DNA of 48,452 nucleotides from Clostridiales bacterium (GCA_004553575.1 SFLA01000006.1:1-48452); one strand, 5' to 3'. Shown: positions 25,229 through 33,938, counted from the first letter of the stretch. Notes: generated by a model not told the origin, from the sequence alone. Program-made: numbers and translations.

Positions 25229-25990
25229 TCAGAATATCAGCCTGAACAGATCTGTAGAGTAAAAGAACCTGAACAGGAAGGTGTCTTTCACCGATACGTC
25301 GGACATAATGCCTCCGAGCGCCGCTCCGTACGGCAGCAGCAGTTTTACAAGTGCAACGAACAGGTACACCTCAGCAAGTGCGAGCACGGCTCCGACTATA
25401 AGACCGAGCAGTTTATCCGCCTGCTTGAGCACCGGCAGCTTCACGGCCTTGCCCAGCAGCCATGCGAGAATATTCATAACTATAAGGGCTGCAGCGAATA
25501 TTGCCGTAAAACTGACGGCTGTAAGCAGTGCCTTGTGTATGCCCGGTGTTATTCCGTCGGCGAGCTTAACCTTAAGCTGTTCGGATTTTGTATCGATCCA
25601 TTCGGACATATCAGCCTGCAGCTCCCCGGTATCGATTCCGGCGTAGCCGAGCAGAGAAATAACGCTCTGCATTCCGGCACCCGATCCGTCGTCCGCCGCG
25701 GAAACGTCCTCCTCCGGCTGTTCATCTGCGGATACCGCGTCGTCCCGCCCGTCCGAAGCTATACCGTCGAGCAGAGAGATAACTCCGTCTCGTATTGCGG
25801 CTTCCGCCTTTGTGCTGTATTCGGTGGCAGAAAGCGCGCTGCGTACCGGCGCCACCAGCATAAACGCGAGTATAAGCGATACTACGACCGTAAGGGATCT
25901 TAGAACGATTTTAACGAATCCCTTTTTTACGGCGTATACGATGTTGAATGCGATTATTGCGACAATGATTAAATCCAGCGCGATGTTCAT
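25229..25990 (-). CDS. CvpA-family membrane protein
   Basis: The first helices (NIALDLIIVAIIAFNIVYAV, then a KKGFVKIVLRSLTVVVSLILAF unit) match the CvpA/colicin V production family. Helices near 150-240 (LLTAVSFTAIFAAALIVMNI, LLGLIVGAVLALAEVYLFVA) complete it. An acidic extracytoplasmic or loop insert of about 60 residues separates the halves. Bacterial CvpA proteins influence envelope homeostasis; their biochemical role is unclear. The start overlaps the DUF5711 stop by 4 bp. The 253 residues are longer than the ~165-180 usual, because of the insert. Confidence 0.85.
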   Translation of the reverse strand: MNIALDLIIVAIIAFNIVYAVKKGFVKIVLRSLTVVVSLILAFMLVAPVRSALSATEYSTKAEAAIRDGVISLLDGIASDGRDDAVSADEQPEEDVSAADDGSGAGMQSVISLLGYAGIDTGELQADMSEWIDTKSEQLKVKLADGITPGIHKALLTAVSFTAIFAAALIVMNILAWLLGKAVKLPVLKQADKLLGLIVGAVLALAEVYLFVALVKLLLPYGAALGGIMSDVSVKDTFLFRFFYSTDLFRLIF

Positions 25991-27258
25991 TCATCTACCT
26001 CCGATGATTCGGTTTCGGGTTCCTCCATTTCGATTTTGCTCAGCGTATCCGCGGCGTATACCGTCACGGAGGAATTCGTAAATACGAGCAGTCGTCCGTC
26101 GTATAGTATTATATCTCGGCTGTCGCCGTCCACATCGGCCGAAATCGTATCGGCCTTGCCTTCGAGATCGGTCACCGTAAGCGTTCCCAGCGTGAGCACG
26201 TACAGCTTCCCGTCGTTAATAATTATGTCGTCCGGAGCGCTTTTAAGCGTCTGTACGCATACCGCGTTCCCGAGGCGGTCGTATACGACAAGCTGCTTTG
26301 CTTCCGCAAGCCCGTCGGTCGAATAGGTCAGCGCGGCGTAGCTCTCGCCGTAAACACAGCCGAGGAGTCTGGCGGTGTCGGTCGCGGCATTGCCGAGCAG
26401 TTGATTATCTGCGGAATAGAATCGCAGTGCCTTGTCGGTCAGCAGAGCGTAACCGCCGTCCGGAGCAAAGGAGCAGCTCAGCGGAAGCTCGTCCGGGTAG
26501 CTGTAGCTTACTATCGGTTCTTCCGCGCGCGTGTCGTAAAGGGCCATGGTGCCCACATATTCGCCGCCGTCGGTCACGTGCGAAAGCGCCAGAAGCCTGT
26601 TGCCGTCGCCGTTAAGAACAGCGGCCGTGGCGTAGTCGGACGAATAATAGTGCGCGAATATCTGCCGGTAATTGGAATCGTATACGAATATGGCACTGCG
26701 GTAATTCTTCGCGCTTGAAAGCACCGCATAGGTGCCGTTGTCCGCCGCAGTTACGCCGAGTATAGGATAACCAAAATCCTCTGTGTATACCTTTGAAAAC
26801 GAATTGTATACGCTTATTTTCGTGCCGCCGAGATCGCAGACCAGCATGTTCTTTCCGGCGGTAATCAACAGCGGGCAGTCGCTTTTTACCGTCACCTTCT
26901 GAAGCCGCTGTCCGGAGGTGTCAAACACCGTCAGCGCTGTCTTGCTCAGTATCGCAATGTCGCCCCGTACTATCGCATAGCGGTTGCTCGCGTCGGTGTC
27001 GAAGCTGATAACCGACCCGATGTCGGCGGTTTCGGTCTGTTCCACCGATATGAACTTGAGCAGGTACCTGAAGTTCTCCACCGTCAGCTCGTCCGGATAG
27101 AACGTATATCCTGCGAGACAGAAGGTGACCAGCAGTATTATTACACTGAACATTCCGACTTTTGCGCGCCGCGCAAGACGTTCGTAGTACGCTTCGGCTG
27201 TCGGGGTGCGCGAAGCACCACGCTTTTTTTTGTTTCCGAAAATGGAAAACGCGCTCAT
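25987..27258 (-). CDS. DUF5711-type membrane-anchored beta-propeller protein
   Basis: A basic cytoplasmic N-terminus (KKKRGASRTP) is followed by one membrane helix (residues ~36-53, MFSVIILLVTFCLAGYTFY) and a ~350-residue external domain of repeated beta-strand blades, with units like GTYAVLSSAKNYRSAIFVYD, RLLALSHVTDGGEYVGTMAL and DDIIINDGKLYVLTLGTLTV. This is the pattern of DUF5711, a WD40/PQQ-like propeller known mainly from Clostridia, of unknown function. The C-terminus is acidic. It overlaps truA by 4 bp and CvpA by 4 bp, inside the long minus-strand run. Confidence 0.82.
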   Translation of the reverse strand: MSAFSIFGNKKKRGASRTPTAEAYYERLARRAKVGMFSVIILLVTFCLAGYTFYPDELTVENFRYLLKFISVEQTETADIGSVISFDTDASNRYAIVRGDIAILSKTALTVFDTSGQRLQKVTVKSDCPLLITAGKNMLVCDLGGTKISVYNSFSKVYTEDFGYPILGVTAADNGTYAVLSSAKNYRSAIFVYDSNYRQIFAHYYSSDYATAAVLNGDGNRLLALSHVTDGGEYVGTMALYDTRAEEPIVSYSYPDELPLSCSFAPDGGYALLTDKALRFYSADNQLLGNAATDTARLLGCVYGESYAALTYSTDGLAEAKQLVVYDRLGNAVCVQTLKSAPDDIIINDGKLYVLTLGTLTVTDLEGKADTISADVDGDSRDIILYDGRLLVFTNSSVTVYAADTLSKIEMEEPETESSEVDE

Positions 27259-27995
27259 TTCAATTCCTCATCGTAGAAAAGTCGGTTAAGGAACAGCCCC
27301 TTTGCGGGAGCGGTCGGGCCGGCAAGCGACCGGTCTCGTGCTTCGGTTATTCTCTCGATGCTAAGCCCGGTCCGTCCGTATGCGGCATGTACCAGAGTTC
27401 CCACCATTATCCTTACCATGTTGTACAGAAAACCGTCTGCCGCGACGTTAAGGATAACGTATTCGCCCCTTCGGGTCACGTTAAAGTACTTTATCTCACG
27501 CACCGTATCCTTTATTTTTCCGTGCGCCGCCATATAAGATGAAAAATCGTGTTTTCCCGTAAATGCCCGGGCAAGCGAAGCCATTTTTGTTTCGTCAAGC
27601 GGTTTCGGACAGTGCCATGCGCGGCTGTCGAATACGTTTTTGATCTTTGAATTCCATATAACATATTCATATTCCTTGGCGCGGCAATCGTATCGCGGAT
27701 GAAAGCTGTCCGGCACCGGAGCTGCGGACGTCGCCGCAATGTCCGGAGGAAGCACGCTGCCCAGCGCCAGCGGAATCGCTTCGGCGGGTATCTCGGGTAC
27801 GCCTTTTATCACGCACAGATATTCCCGTGCATGTACTCCGGAATCAGTGCGGGAACAGCCGGTTACGTCGGGGCGCAGGCCGAATACCTTTTCCGCCGCG
27901 TCCTGTACGGTTTGCTGAATGCTTATACCGTTCTTCTGTACCTGCCAGCCGCAGTAGGCGGTTCCGTCAAAGCTTAGAAATACCGCGTAGTTCAC
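27255..27995 (-). CDS. truA: tRNA pseudouridine38-40 synthase TruA
   Basis: Isomerises uridines 38-40 in the anticodon stem of many tRNAs. The catalytic Asp lies in GCSRTDSGVHA. LSFDGTAYCGWQ at the N-terminus and FLYNMVRIMVGTLV near residues ~190-205 are family signatures. I place the start at GTG 27995, which overlaps the ecfT stop as GTGA and gives the usual TruA N-terminus, for 246 residues. A longer frame from 28049 would add 18 residues lying inside ecfT that match nothing in the family. The ecfT-truA order is typical of Firmicutes. Confidence 0.93.
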   Translation of the reverse strand: MNYAVFLSFDGTAYCGWQVQKNGISIQQTVQDAAEKVFGLRPDVTGCSRTDSGVHAREYLCVIKGVPEIPAEAIPLALGSVLPPDIAATSAAPVPDSFHPRYDCRAKEYEYVIWNSKIKNVFDSRAWHCPKPLDETKMASLARAFTGKHDFSSYMAAHGKIKDTVREIKYFNVTRRGEYVILNVAADGFLYNMVRIMVGTLVHAAYGRTGLSIERITEARDRSLAGPTAPAKGLFLNRLFYDEELK

Positions 27996-28807
27996 AGCGG
28001 TATCACCACTCGGTTGAGCAATATCGCTCCGACGCAGCAGACTATGCATACGGCAAGAAAGACATAGTCCGCAGGACGAGTTTTAATTATCTTCATTCGT
28101 GTTTTGCCCTCTCCGCTGCGGTAACAGCGGCATTCCATTGCCTCGGCAAGCTCGTATGCACGACGGTAAGCGGATACGAACAGCGGTACGAGCACGGGAA
28201 TGAGAGCCTTTGCTCTGGCAAACAGATTGCCGGATTCGAAATCGGCGCCGCGCGCCTTCTGTGCGGAGATGATTTTATCGGTTTCTTCTATAAGCGTTGG
28301 AATGAATCTCAGGGCAATCGACATCATCATTGCGAAGTCGTGCACGGGAACCTTTATATACTTCAGAGGATTCAGCAGTCGCTCCAGCCCGTCGGTAAGG
28401 TCGAGCGGAGAGGTGGTGTAGGTAAGCAGTACGCTCGTGCCCCCGACCAGACATATCAGACGCACCGTCATTTTGACAGCGTTTTCGATACCCTCGCGGT
28501 ATATTCTTATGAACTTCCATTCAAAAAGCACCGTCTCTCCGGAAACGAAGAATACGTTTATAACCGCCGTAAATATCAGAATGAACAGCAGCGGACGAAG
28601 AGCACGGAGTACCGTCTTAAGCGGTATTCCGGATATTGCGATCATTATTGCCGTCACCGACAGCACGAAAGCAAACGAAACCGCGCTTTTCGCACTCAGT
28701 ACGAGCACCAGATAGGCGATAAGCGCCAGTATTTTAACGCGTGCATCGGTCTTGTGCAGCAGTGATTTTCCCGGGAAATACTGCCCGAGTGTTATATCCT
28801 TGAGCAT
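27992..28807 (-). CDS. ecfT: energy-coupling factor transporter transmembrane protein EcfT
   Basis: Scaffold subunit of ECF vitamin/metal importers. It couples ATP hydrolysis by EcfA1A2 to exchangeable substrate-binding S components. Hydrophobic helices run through the first half and the end of the 271-residue protein. The two coupling-helix signatures are seen as QKARGADF (~183-190) and a later AMECRCY. The N-terminus ITLGQYFPGKSLLHKTDARVK is the usual EcfT start. It lies between ecfA2 (3-base gap) and truA (4-bp overlap). No S component is nearby, so this is a shared, group II module. Confidence 0.94.
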   Translation of the reverse strand: MLKDITLGQYFPGKSLLHKTDARVKILALIAYLVLVLSAKSAVSFAFVLSVTAIMIAISGIPLKTVLRALRPLLFILIFTAVINVFFVSGETVLFEWKFIRIYREGIENAVKMTVRLICLVGGTSVLLTYTTSPLDLTDGLERLLNPLKYIKVPVHDFAMMMSIALRFIPTLIEETDKIISAQKARGADFESGNLFARAKALIPVLVPLFVSAYRRAYELAEAMECRCYRSGEGKTRMKIIKTRPADYVFLAVCIVCCVGAILLNRVVIPL

Positions 28808-28810
28808 TTA

Positions 28811-29656
28811 TCAGAAACCCTTTTCCCTCAGTAGTTTTTCTCCGAATTTAAGCGTATACACGTCGTCCCGTCCGGTCACTCCGCGCTTTTTCAGCTCGTG
28901 AAACAGCTTTGTGATCTGCGGAAGGTCGAGCGACGACCTTGAAAGCGATGCGATATCGGAGAATATTTCTTCCACCGTTCCGAAGGAATATATTTTTCCT
29001 TCCTTAAGGACAAGTATAAGATCCGAATACTTGGCAATATCCTCCATGCTGTGCGAAATAAGCAGAACGCTTCCGCCGTTTCCGCTGCGGTATGCGGATA
29101 TTCCTGATAGTATTTCTTCCTTTCCCGCGGGGTCGAGACCGGCCGCCGGCTCGTCGAGCACGAGATAATCCGGCCTCATGGCCATAACTCCCGCTATTGC
29201 GGCGCGCCGCTTCTGTCCGCCGGACAGCTCGAAGGGGGATCTTACCAGCGCGGATTGATCGAGACCGCACATTTTCGCGGCTTCGGCTACCCTCTCGGCT
29301 ATCTCGCTTTCGGTAAGATGCATGTTCTTCGGCCCGAACGCTATGTCGTCCTTTACCGTTTCTTCAAAAAGCTGATACTCCGGGTATTGGAACACAAGTC
29401 CTACCCTGAATCTTACCTTACCGATTTCTTTGGGATTCTCCCATATGTCGTTTCCCTCGAGCAGCACCCGTCCGGAGGTCGGCTTCATAAGCCCGTTAAG
29501 AAGCTGCGCAAGCGTAGATTTTCCGCTTCCGGTGTGACCGATAATCCCTATAATCTTTCCGCTCGGGAACTCAATGTTTATATCGTCGAGCGCGGTCTTT
29601 CGGAACGGAGTTCCTTCTCCGTACACGACGGTTACGTTTTCAAGCTTCAGTGACAT
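28811..29656 (-). CDS. ecfA2: ECF transporter ATPase EcfA2
   Basis: ABC ATPase subunit that pairs with EcfA1 under EcfT. Walker A GHTGSGKST (40-48), Q-loop FQYPEYQLFEETV, signature LSGGQKRRAAIAGVMAM and Walker B LVLDEPAAGLDPAG are complete. The YPEYQLF and DEPAAGLDP variants distinguish EcfA2 from EcfA1. The length of 281 residues is normal. The ATG overlaps the end of ecfA1 by 10 bp and the gene is followed by ecfT after 3 bases. Confidence 0.94.
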   Translation of the reverse strand: MSLKLENVTVVYGEGTPFRKTALDDINIEFPSGKIIGIIGHTGSGKSTLAQLLNGLMKPTSGRVLLEGNDIWENPKEIGKVRFRVGLVFQYPEYQLFEETVKDDIAFGPKNMHLTESEIAERVAEAAKMCGLDQSALVRSPFELSGGQKRRAAIAGVMAMRPDYLVLDEPAAGLDPAGKEEILSGISAYRSGNGGSVLLISHSMEDIAKYSDLILVLKEGKIYSFGTVEEIFSDIASLSRSSLDLPQITKLFHELKKRGVTGRDDVYTLKFGEKLLREKGF

Positions 29657-30468
29657 TTCTTTGCCGATTCCTTTTCAATAATATCCGCGGCCTGCATCGT
29701 GTGCAGTGCGGTCGGAAGCTCAAGATCGTACAGCAGCTCGGTAACCTGCGGCGCCGAAAGCGATAATTCGCGCAGTTCGTCTACCCGTGCGAACACCTCG
29801 CCGGGGGTTCCGTCCATTGCGACCGTTCCGCGGTTCATAACTATAACACGGTCGGCGTCCGCCGCCTCGTTCATATGATGCGTAACTGTTATCACGGTTA
29901 TCCCGCGACGGTTGAGCTCGCGCAGTGCCGCCGTTATTTCGCGTCTGCCCGCAGGGTCGAGCATCGCCGTCGCCTCGTCGAACACTATGCAGTCCGGCTG
30001 CATTGCGAGTATTCCGGCAATGGCGACCCTTTGCTTCTGTCCGCCTGACAGCTTGTATGTCGAATGCTTTGCATATTCGCTCATATCCACCGCCGCAAGC
30101 GCGTCGTCAACCCTCCGCCGTATCTCAGACGGTTCGACCCCGAGATTCTCCGGGGCAAACGCCACGTCCTCCTCCACAACCGACGACACGATCTGGTTGT
30201 CCGGATTCTGGAATACCATTCCGCACTTCTCGCGGATTAAGACAAGGTTGTTTTCGTCGGCGGTATCGAGTCCGTCCACGGTAACGGTACCGGAGGTCGG
30301 TACGAATATTCCGCAGATCAGCTTCGCCAGAGTTGACTTTCCGCTGCCGTTATGACCGATAATCGCGGTGTAGCTCCCTTTTTCAAAGGAAAGCGACACG
30401 CCCGCCACCGCTTCGGTCAGGCTTCCTTCATATATATACCTAACGTTTTCCGCACTGATGAAATTCAT
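29647..30468 (-). CDS. ecfA1: ECF transporter ATPase EcfA1
   Basis: Partner ABC ATPase of EcfA2. Walker A GHNGSGKST (38-46), Q-loop FQNPDNQIVSS (86-96), signature LSGGQKQR (140-147) and Walker B IVFDEAT (161-167) followed by AMLDP, all of EcfA1 type. Start taken at the ATG that gives MNFISAENVRYIY (273 residues). A longer frame to 30720 runs backwards through the upstream methyltransferase gene and adds 84 residues that match nothing. The start overlaps the methyltransferase stop by 4 bp. Confidence 0.94.
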   Translation of the reverse strand: MNFISAENVRYIYEGSLTEAVAGVSLSFEKGSYTAIIGHNGSGKSTLAKLICGIFVPTSGTVTVDGLDTADENNLVLIREKCGMVFQNPDNQIVSSVVEEDVAFAPENLGVEPSEIRRRVDDALAAVDMSEYAKHSTYKLSGGQKQRVAIAGILAMQPDCIVFDEATAMLDPAGRREITAALRELNRRGITVITVTHHMNEAADADRVIVMNRGTVAMDGTPGEVFARVDELRELSLSAPQVTELLYDLELPTALHTMQAADIIEKESAKKCH

Positions 30469-31331
30469 TTGTTCCTCTCTGTCCACCGGCTTGCCGCTCC
30501 GCAGGGAAGGGGCATTCCGCTTGATTCTACCGGTATTCCGATTTCGTCGCTCGAAACGGATCCTCCGTATTTGCCGCAAAGATGTCTTCCGAGTATATAT
30601 CCGCAGGTCGAGGCGGACAGCCCGGTCGTATACGAGTTCAGCAGAACCAGCAACGGCTTTTCGGTAAGGACCCCGGATATCAGGCCGATAAGCCTGTCGA
30701 GCGATTGCTCGAGCAGCCATTTTTCGCCGCCCGGTCCTCGTCCGTAGGACGGCGGATCGAGTATCACTGCGTCGTATAGGCTGCCTCTCCGTATTTCGCG
30801 CGCCACAAATTTTTCGCAGTCGTCAACAATATATCTTATCGAATCGGGTCTTATGCCGGAAAGCTCGGCGTTTTTTTTTGCTCGCTGCACCATTCCTTTG
30901 GAGGCGTCAACGTGGCAGACATGTGCGCCCGCCTTCGCCGCGGCAATACTTGCCGCTCCGGTATACGCGAACAGGTTGAGCAGCCGTATCGGTCTCCCCG
31001 CATTTTCTATAAGCGGCATAAACCAGTCCCAGTTTGCCGCCTGCTCCGGGAACAGTCCGGTGTGCTTGAAGCCCATCGGCGACAGCTCAAAGGTCATGCC
31101 CTTGTAGCCGATATTCCATTGCTCGGGGATATCGCGCTTAATCCAGCTTCCCCCTCCGCCCTCGCGGCGGTATATGCCGTCCGCCTTTTTCCACAGCGGC
31201 GATTTCTTTTCGCCGTTCCAGATAACCTGCGGGTCGGGACGAATGAGAAGATATCCGTTCCAGTACTCCAGCCGCTCTCCGCCCTCGGCATCGATAAGCC
31301 TGTATTCCTTCCAACCGTCAGAAATAAACAT
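30465..31331 (-). CDS. class I SAM-dependent methyltransferase, RlmI/RlmK-like
   Basis: A 288-residue protein with the fold of rRNA methyltransferases but without an N-terminal PUA domain. SAM motif I is LLNLFAYTGAASIAAAKAGA and the acidic loop is HVDASKGMVQRAKKN. The catalytic-type motif IV is LDPPSYGRGPGGEKW. The LPCGAASRW near the C-terminus and the N-terminal DGWKEYRLIDAEGGERLE.. segment are features of the group often annotated as SAM-dependent methyltransferase near ruv genes in Clostridia. The target, presumably rRNA or tRNA, is not determinable. It lies between ruvB and ecfA1 with 2- to 4-base junctions. Confidence 0.82.
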   Translation of the reverse strand: MFISDGWKEYRLIDAEGGERLEYWNGYLLIRPDPQVIWNGEKKSPLWKKADGIYRREGGGGSWIKRDIPEQWNIGYKGMTFELSPMGFKHTGLFPEQAANWDWFMPLIENAGRPIRLLNLFAYTGAASIAAAKAGAHVCHVDASKGMVQRAKKNAELSGIRPDSIRYIVDDCEKFVAREIRRGSLYDAVILDPPSYGRGPGGEKWLLEQSLDRLIGLISGVLTEKPLLVLLNSYTTGLSASTCGYILGRHLCGKYGGSVSSDEIGIPVESSGMPLPCGAASRWTERNK

Positions 31332-31333
31332 AT

Positions 31334-32413
31334 TTACTGCAGCTCCGTCATAATCTGCTGTCCTTCGTCGCCGCCGAAGCGTAGTCCGAGATGCTCGTAT
31401 GCGCCCTTTGTCGCCGTTCTTCCCCGCGGTGTTCTGTTAAGGAAGCCGAGCTGCATAAGGTACGGCTCGTATACATCCTCAAGCGTTACCGCTTCTTCTC
31501 CGATCATCGCCGACAGTGTTTCCAGACCGACCGGCCCGCCGCCGAAGTGCTTTATTATCGCCGTAAGCATACGACGGTCTATCGAATCAAGCCCCAGCTC
31601 GTCAACGTCGAGCGAGCTCAGCGCCCTGTCGGAAATTGCGCGGTCCACGGTGCCGTTTCCGAACACCTCGGCGAAGTCGCGCACGCGCTTAAGAAAGCGG
31701 TTTGCTATTCTCGGAGTCCCGCGCGAACGCTTTGCTATTTCCGCAGCGCCGTCCTCGGTTATCGGAGTTCCGAGTATGCCCGCCGACCGGGTGATTATCC
31801 TTGAAAGTTCCTCGACGGAGTACAGTTCCAGACGGAACAGCATTCCGAATCTGTCGCGCAGAGGACCGGTAAGCTGCCCCGCACGCGTAGTCGCACCGAT
31901 AAGCGTGAACGGCTGGAGCGGTATCCGTATCGAACGTGCGGAAGGACCTTTGCCCATCATGAGGTCAAGCGCAAAGTCTTCCATTGCCGGGTAGAGCACC
32001 TCCTCAACCGTTCGCGGCAGGCGGTGTATCTCGTCGATAAACAGTATGTCCTTCCTCCCGAGCGTGGTCAGTATGGCCGCGAGATCGCCCGGCTTTTCGA
32101 TTGCCGGACCCGAGGTTATCTTTATATTCACGCCGAGTTCCGCCGCGATAATTGCCGCCAGTGTGGTTTTGCCCAGACCGGGAGGGCCGTGCAGCAGCAC
32201 ATGGTCCAGCGTGTCGTCACGCGCTTTTGCCGCCTTTATGAATACCGCAAGGTTGCTTTTTACGGTTTCCTGACCGACGTATTCCTCCATCGTCCTCGGG
32301 CGGAGCGAATTGTCGCTCTCGAAGTCCTCCGGCACGGCGTCCGGCCCGGTTATACGTTCGCCGGTGTCAAGCACGGCGTCGGTATGGAAATTGTCGGATT
32401 GATTTATCGGCAT
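31334..32413 (-). CDS. ruvB: Holliday junction helicase motor RuvB
   Basis: AAA+ motor that drives branch migration with RuvA. LRPRTMEEYVGQ is the conserved start of the core, and Walker A HGPPGLGKTT is near 75-84. ILFIDEIHRLPRTVEE is Walker B, GATTRAGQLTGPLRDRFG gives sensor 1 and the arginine finger, and the C-terminal winged helix (TPRGRTATKGAYEHLG) is intact. At 359 residues it is slightly longer than average because of an N-terminal leader of about 35 residues. It follows ruvA after 12 bases. Confidence 0.97.
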   Translation of the reverse strand: MPINQSDNFHTDAVLDTGERITGPDAVPEDFESDNSLRPRTMEEYVGQETVKSNLAVFIKAAKARDDTLDHVLLHGPPGLGKTTLAAIIAAELGVNIKITSGPAIEKPGDLAAILTTLGRKDILFIDEIHRLPRTVEEVLYPAMEDFALDLMMGKGPSARSIRIPLQPFTLIGATTRAGQLTGPLRDRFGMLFRLELYSVEELSRIITRSAGILGTPITEDGAAEIAKRSRGTPRIANRFLKRVRDFAEVFGNGTVDRAISDRALSSLDVDELGLDSIDRRMLTAIIKHFGGGPVGLETLSAMIGEEAVTLEDVYEPYLMQLGFLNRTPRGRTATKGAYEHLGLRFGGDEGQQIMTELQ

Positions 32414-32425
32414 TGATGCGTCTCC

Positions 32426-33022
32426 TTATATTTTCGCAAGCTTTTTAAGAGCCTGTCCGATTATCTCCTCGAGCGGCAGGGAAGGATTGATTCCGCGCAG
32501 GGCCTCCACAGCCTCGGTTCTTGAATACCCGAGCACGGCGAGCGCGTCCACAGCGTCTCCGCCGCTTCCGGAAGCCGCCGCCGAAAAGCCGTCCTCTGCG
32601 GGCGACACGGAAAGCTCCGATGCCAGACGGTCTTTAAGCTCGATAATTATCTTCTGCGCGGTTTTAAGCCCTATTCCGTTGGCACGCGTAATGCTTTTTG
32701 CATCGGACGCCGCGACCGCGGCGGCAAGCGCCCCGGGAGTGAATGCAGACAGCACCGACATCGCCGCCTTCGGACCGACTCCGGGAACTGCTATGAGCCG
32801 CTTGAACGCGCTCAGCTCGTCCTCATCCGCGAATCCGTAAAGCTCTGCTGCATCCTCTCGCACGGCCATGTACGAAAACAGCTTTGCTTCGCTTCCGTAC
32901 AGCGGGGAAAGTGCGGCGAAGGTCGTGCCGGAAACCGTGAGCCTGAAGCCGACTCCTCCGCAGTCGATAACCGCGAAATCCGGATACAGCTCTGCGAGCG
33001 TGCCGCGTATGTATCTGAACAT
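32426..33022 (-). CDS. ruvA: Holliday junction helicase subunit RuvA
   Basis: Tetrameric junction-binding protein that targets RuvB. MFRYIRGTLAEL is the canonical OB-fold start. The helix-hairpin-helix elements LIAVPGVGPKAAMSVLSAF and ITRANGIGLKTAQKIIIELK lie in the middle, and the small RuvB-binding domain (DALAVLGYSRTEAVEAL) is at the end. The ATG at 33022 with GGAGGG 7 bases upstream is chosen over a frame starting at 33118 inside ruvC. The protein is 198 residues, normal length. One base separates it from ruvC. Confidence 0.96.
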   Translation of the reverse strand: MFRYIRGTLAELYPDFAVIDCGGVGFRLTVSGTTFAALSPLYGSEAKLFSYMAVREDAAELYGFADEDELSAFKRLIAVPGVGPKAAMSVLSAFTPGALAAAVAASDAKSITRANGIGLKTAQKIIIELKDRLASELSVSPAEDGFSAAASGSGGDAVDALAVLGYSRTEAVEALRGINPSLPLEEIIGQALKKLAKI

Positions 33023-33023
33023 T

Positions 33024-33512
33024 TCAAATCCCTCCGTTTTTGTGTGAAGCACAGCTTCCGTGGCAGATTGCGGCAGCCAAAGCGTCCGCCGCATCGTCGG
33101 GACGCGGCGTTTTGTCAAGCCCGAGCAGCAGCTTTACCATGTACTGTACCTGCTGCTTTTCGGCTCTGCCGTATCCGACCACCGCCTGTTTTATCTGCAG
33201 CGGCGTATATTCGTACACGTTTATTCCCGCGTTGACCGCGGAAAGCAGTATTACGCCCCGCGCCTGGCAGACATCCACCGCCGTGCGCCGGTTGGTGTTG
33301 AAGAACAGCTCCTCTATCGCAATACAATCGGGACGGTGCGTCTTTATCAGCTCCGTCATGCAGTCGTATATCTCTTTCAGACGGTTTTCGATAAGCGTAT
33401 GTGCCGGAGTGGTTATAGCTCCGTACGATATCGGCGAAAACCTGCCTTCGACGCACTCCACGGCGCCGTAGCCGACTATTGCGAATCCGGGGTCGATGCC
33501 GAGAATTCTCAT
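33024..33512 (-). CDS. ruvC: Holliday junction resolvase RuvC
   Basis: Endonuclease cutting Holliday junctions. The four metal-binding acidic residues are in place: D7 in ILGIDPG, E67 in AIEELFF, and D140 and D143 in RPDDAADALA. The FFNTNRRTAVDV loop is also intact. ATG at 33512 is preferred because GGAGGAAGT sits just upstream and the protein begins at the catalytic strand. A longer frame from 33551 adds 13 unrelated residues. It heads the ruvC-ruvA-ruvB run behind a near-consensus promoter. The length of 162 residues is typical. Confidence 0.96.
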   Translation of the reverse strand: MRILGIDPGFAIVGYGAVECVEGRFSPISYGAITTPAHTLIENRLKEIYDCMTELIKTHRPDCIAIEELFFNTNRRTAVDVCQARGVILLSAVNAGINVYEYTPLQIKQAVVGYGRAEKQQVQYMVKLLLGLDKTPRPDDAADALAAAICHGSCASHKNGGI

Positions 33513-33566
33513 ATACTTCCTCCGAACCGGTTGGGCACAGGTATACTGCACAATAATAATCAGTAT

Positions 33567-33595
33567 ATTATACCATTAAAGGCAGCTTTCGTCAA
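33567..33595 (-). promoter_or_regulatory. strong promoter of the ruvC-led minus-strand run
   Basis: On the minus strand TTGACG (33595-33590), a 17-nt spacer and TATAAT (33572-33567), with TGG just before the -10. It lies 55 bases upstream of ruvC and back to back with the acpP promoter. Confidence 0.85.
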
Positions 33596-33644
33596 CGACA
33601 GTATTCGAACATTTGAAAAAAATTCAAAAAAAACACAAAGGGAC

Positions 33645-33673
33645 TTGCAAACCGGCGAATTGTGCTATATTAT
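33645..33673 (+). promoter_or_regulatory. promoter of acpP operon
   Basis: TTGCAA (33645-33650), a 17-nt spacer and TATTAT (33668-33673). The start site would lie about 30 bases before the acpP ATG. An overlapping TATATT at 33666 is an alternative -10. Confidence 0.65.
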
Positions 33674-33710
33674 AAAGTGCGTACACAAAATAACCCGGAG
33701 GGTATCAGAT

Positions 33711-33938
33711 ATGATGATAGACAAGGTAAAAGAGATTATCGCTAAGCAGCTTCGTATAGATGCGGCTGATATCGATTGCGATACGTCACTTATTGAGGAT
33801 CTCGGAGCGGATTCGCTTGATATGGTCGAGCTGCTCATGGCGTTCGAGGAAGAACTCGGAATTGTAATACCGGACGAAACCGCAGCCGGACTTAAGACCG
33901 TGCGCGAGATCACCGAGTTTCTCGAGGCAAACGAATAA
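33711..33938 (+). CDS. acpP: acyl carrier protein AcpP
   Basis: Carries growing acyl chains in fatty-acid synthesis on a 4'-phosphopantetheine arm. The attachment serine is S35 in EDLGADSLDMVELLMAFEEE, and the protein is strongly acidic and 75 residues long, as expected. GGAGGG lies 8 bases before the first of two adjacent ATGs. A much longer frame reaching back to 33060 is antisense to ruvC and not real. No other fatty-acid gene is adjacent. The HAD phosphatase gene starts at the base after the stop. Confidence 0.96.
   Translation: MMIDKVKEIIAKQLRIDAADIDCDTSLIEDLGADSLDMVELLMAFEEELGIVIPDETAAGLKTVREITEFLEANE

Noticed and set aside
29647..30720. A longer ecfA1 with 84 extra N-terminal residues
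   Set aside because: The extension lies inside the methyltransferase gene in another frame and has no similarity to ABC ATPases; the internal ATG at 30468 gives the standard start.
33060..33938. A 292-codon frame ending as acyl carrier protein
   Set aside because: The first 217 codons are antisense to ruvC or intergenic and span two promoters. Only the last 76 codons, behind GGAGGG, are real.
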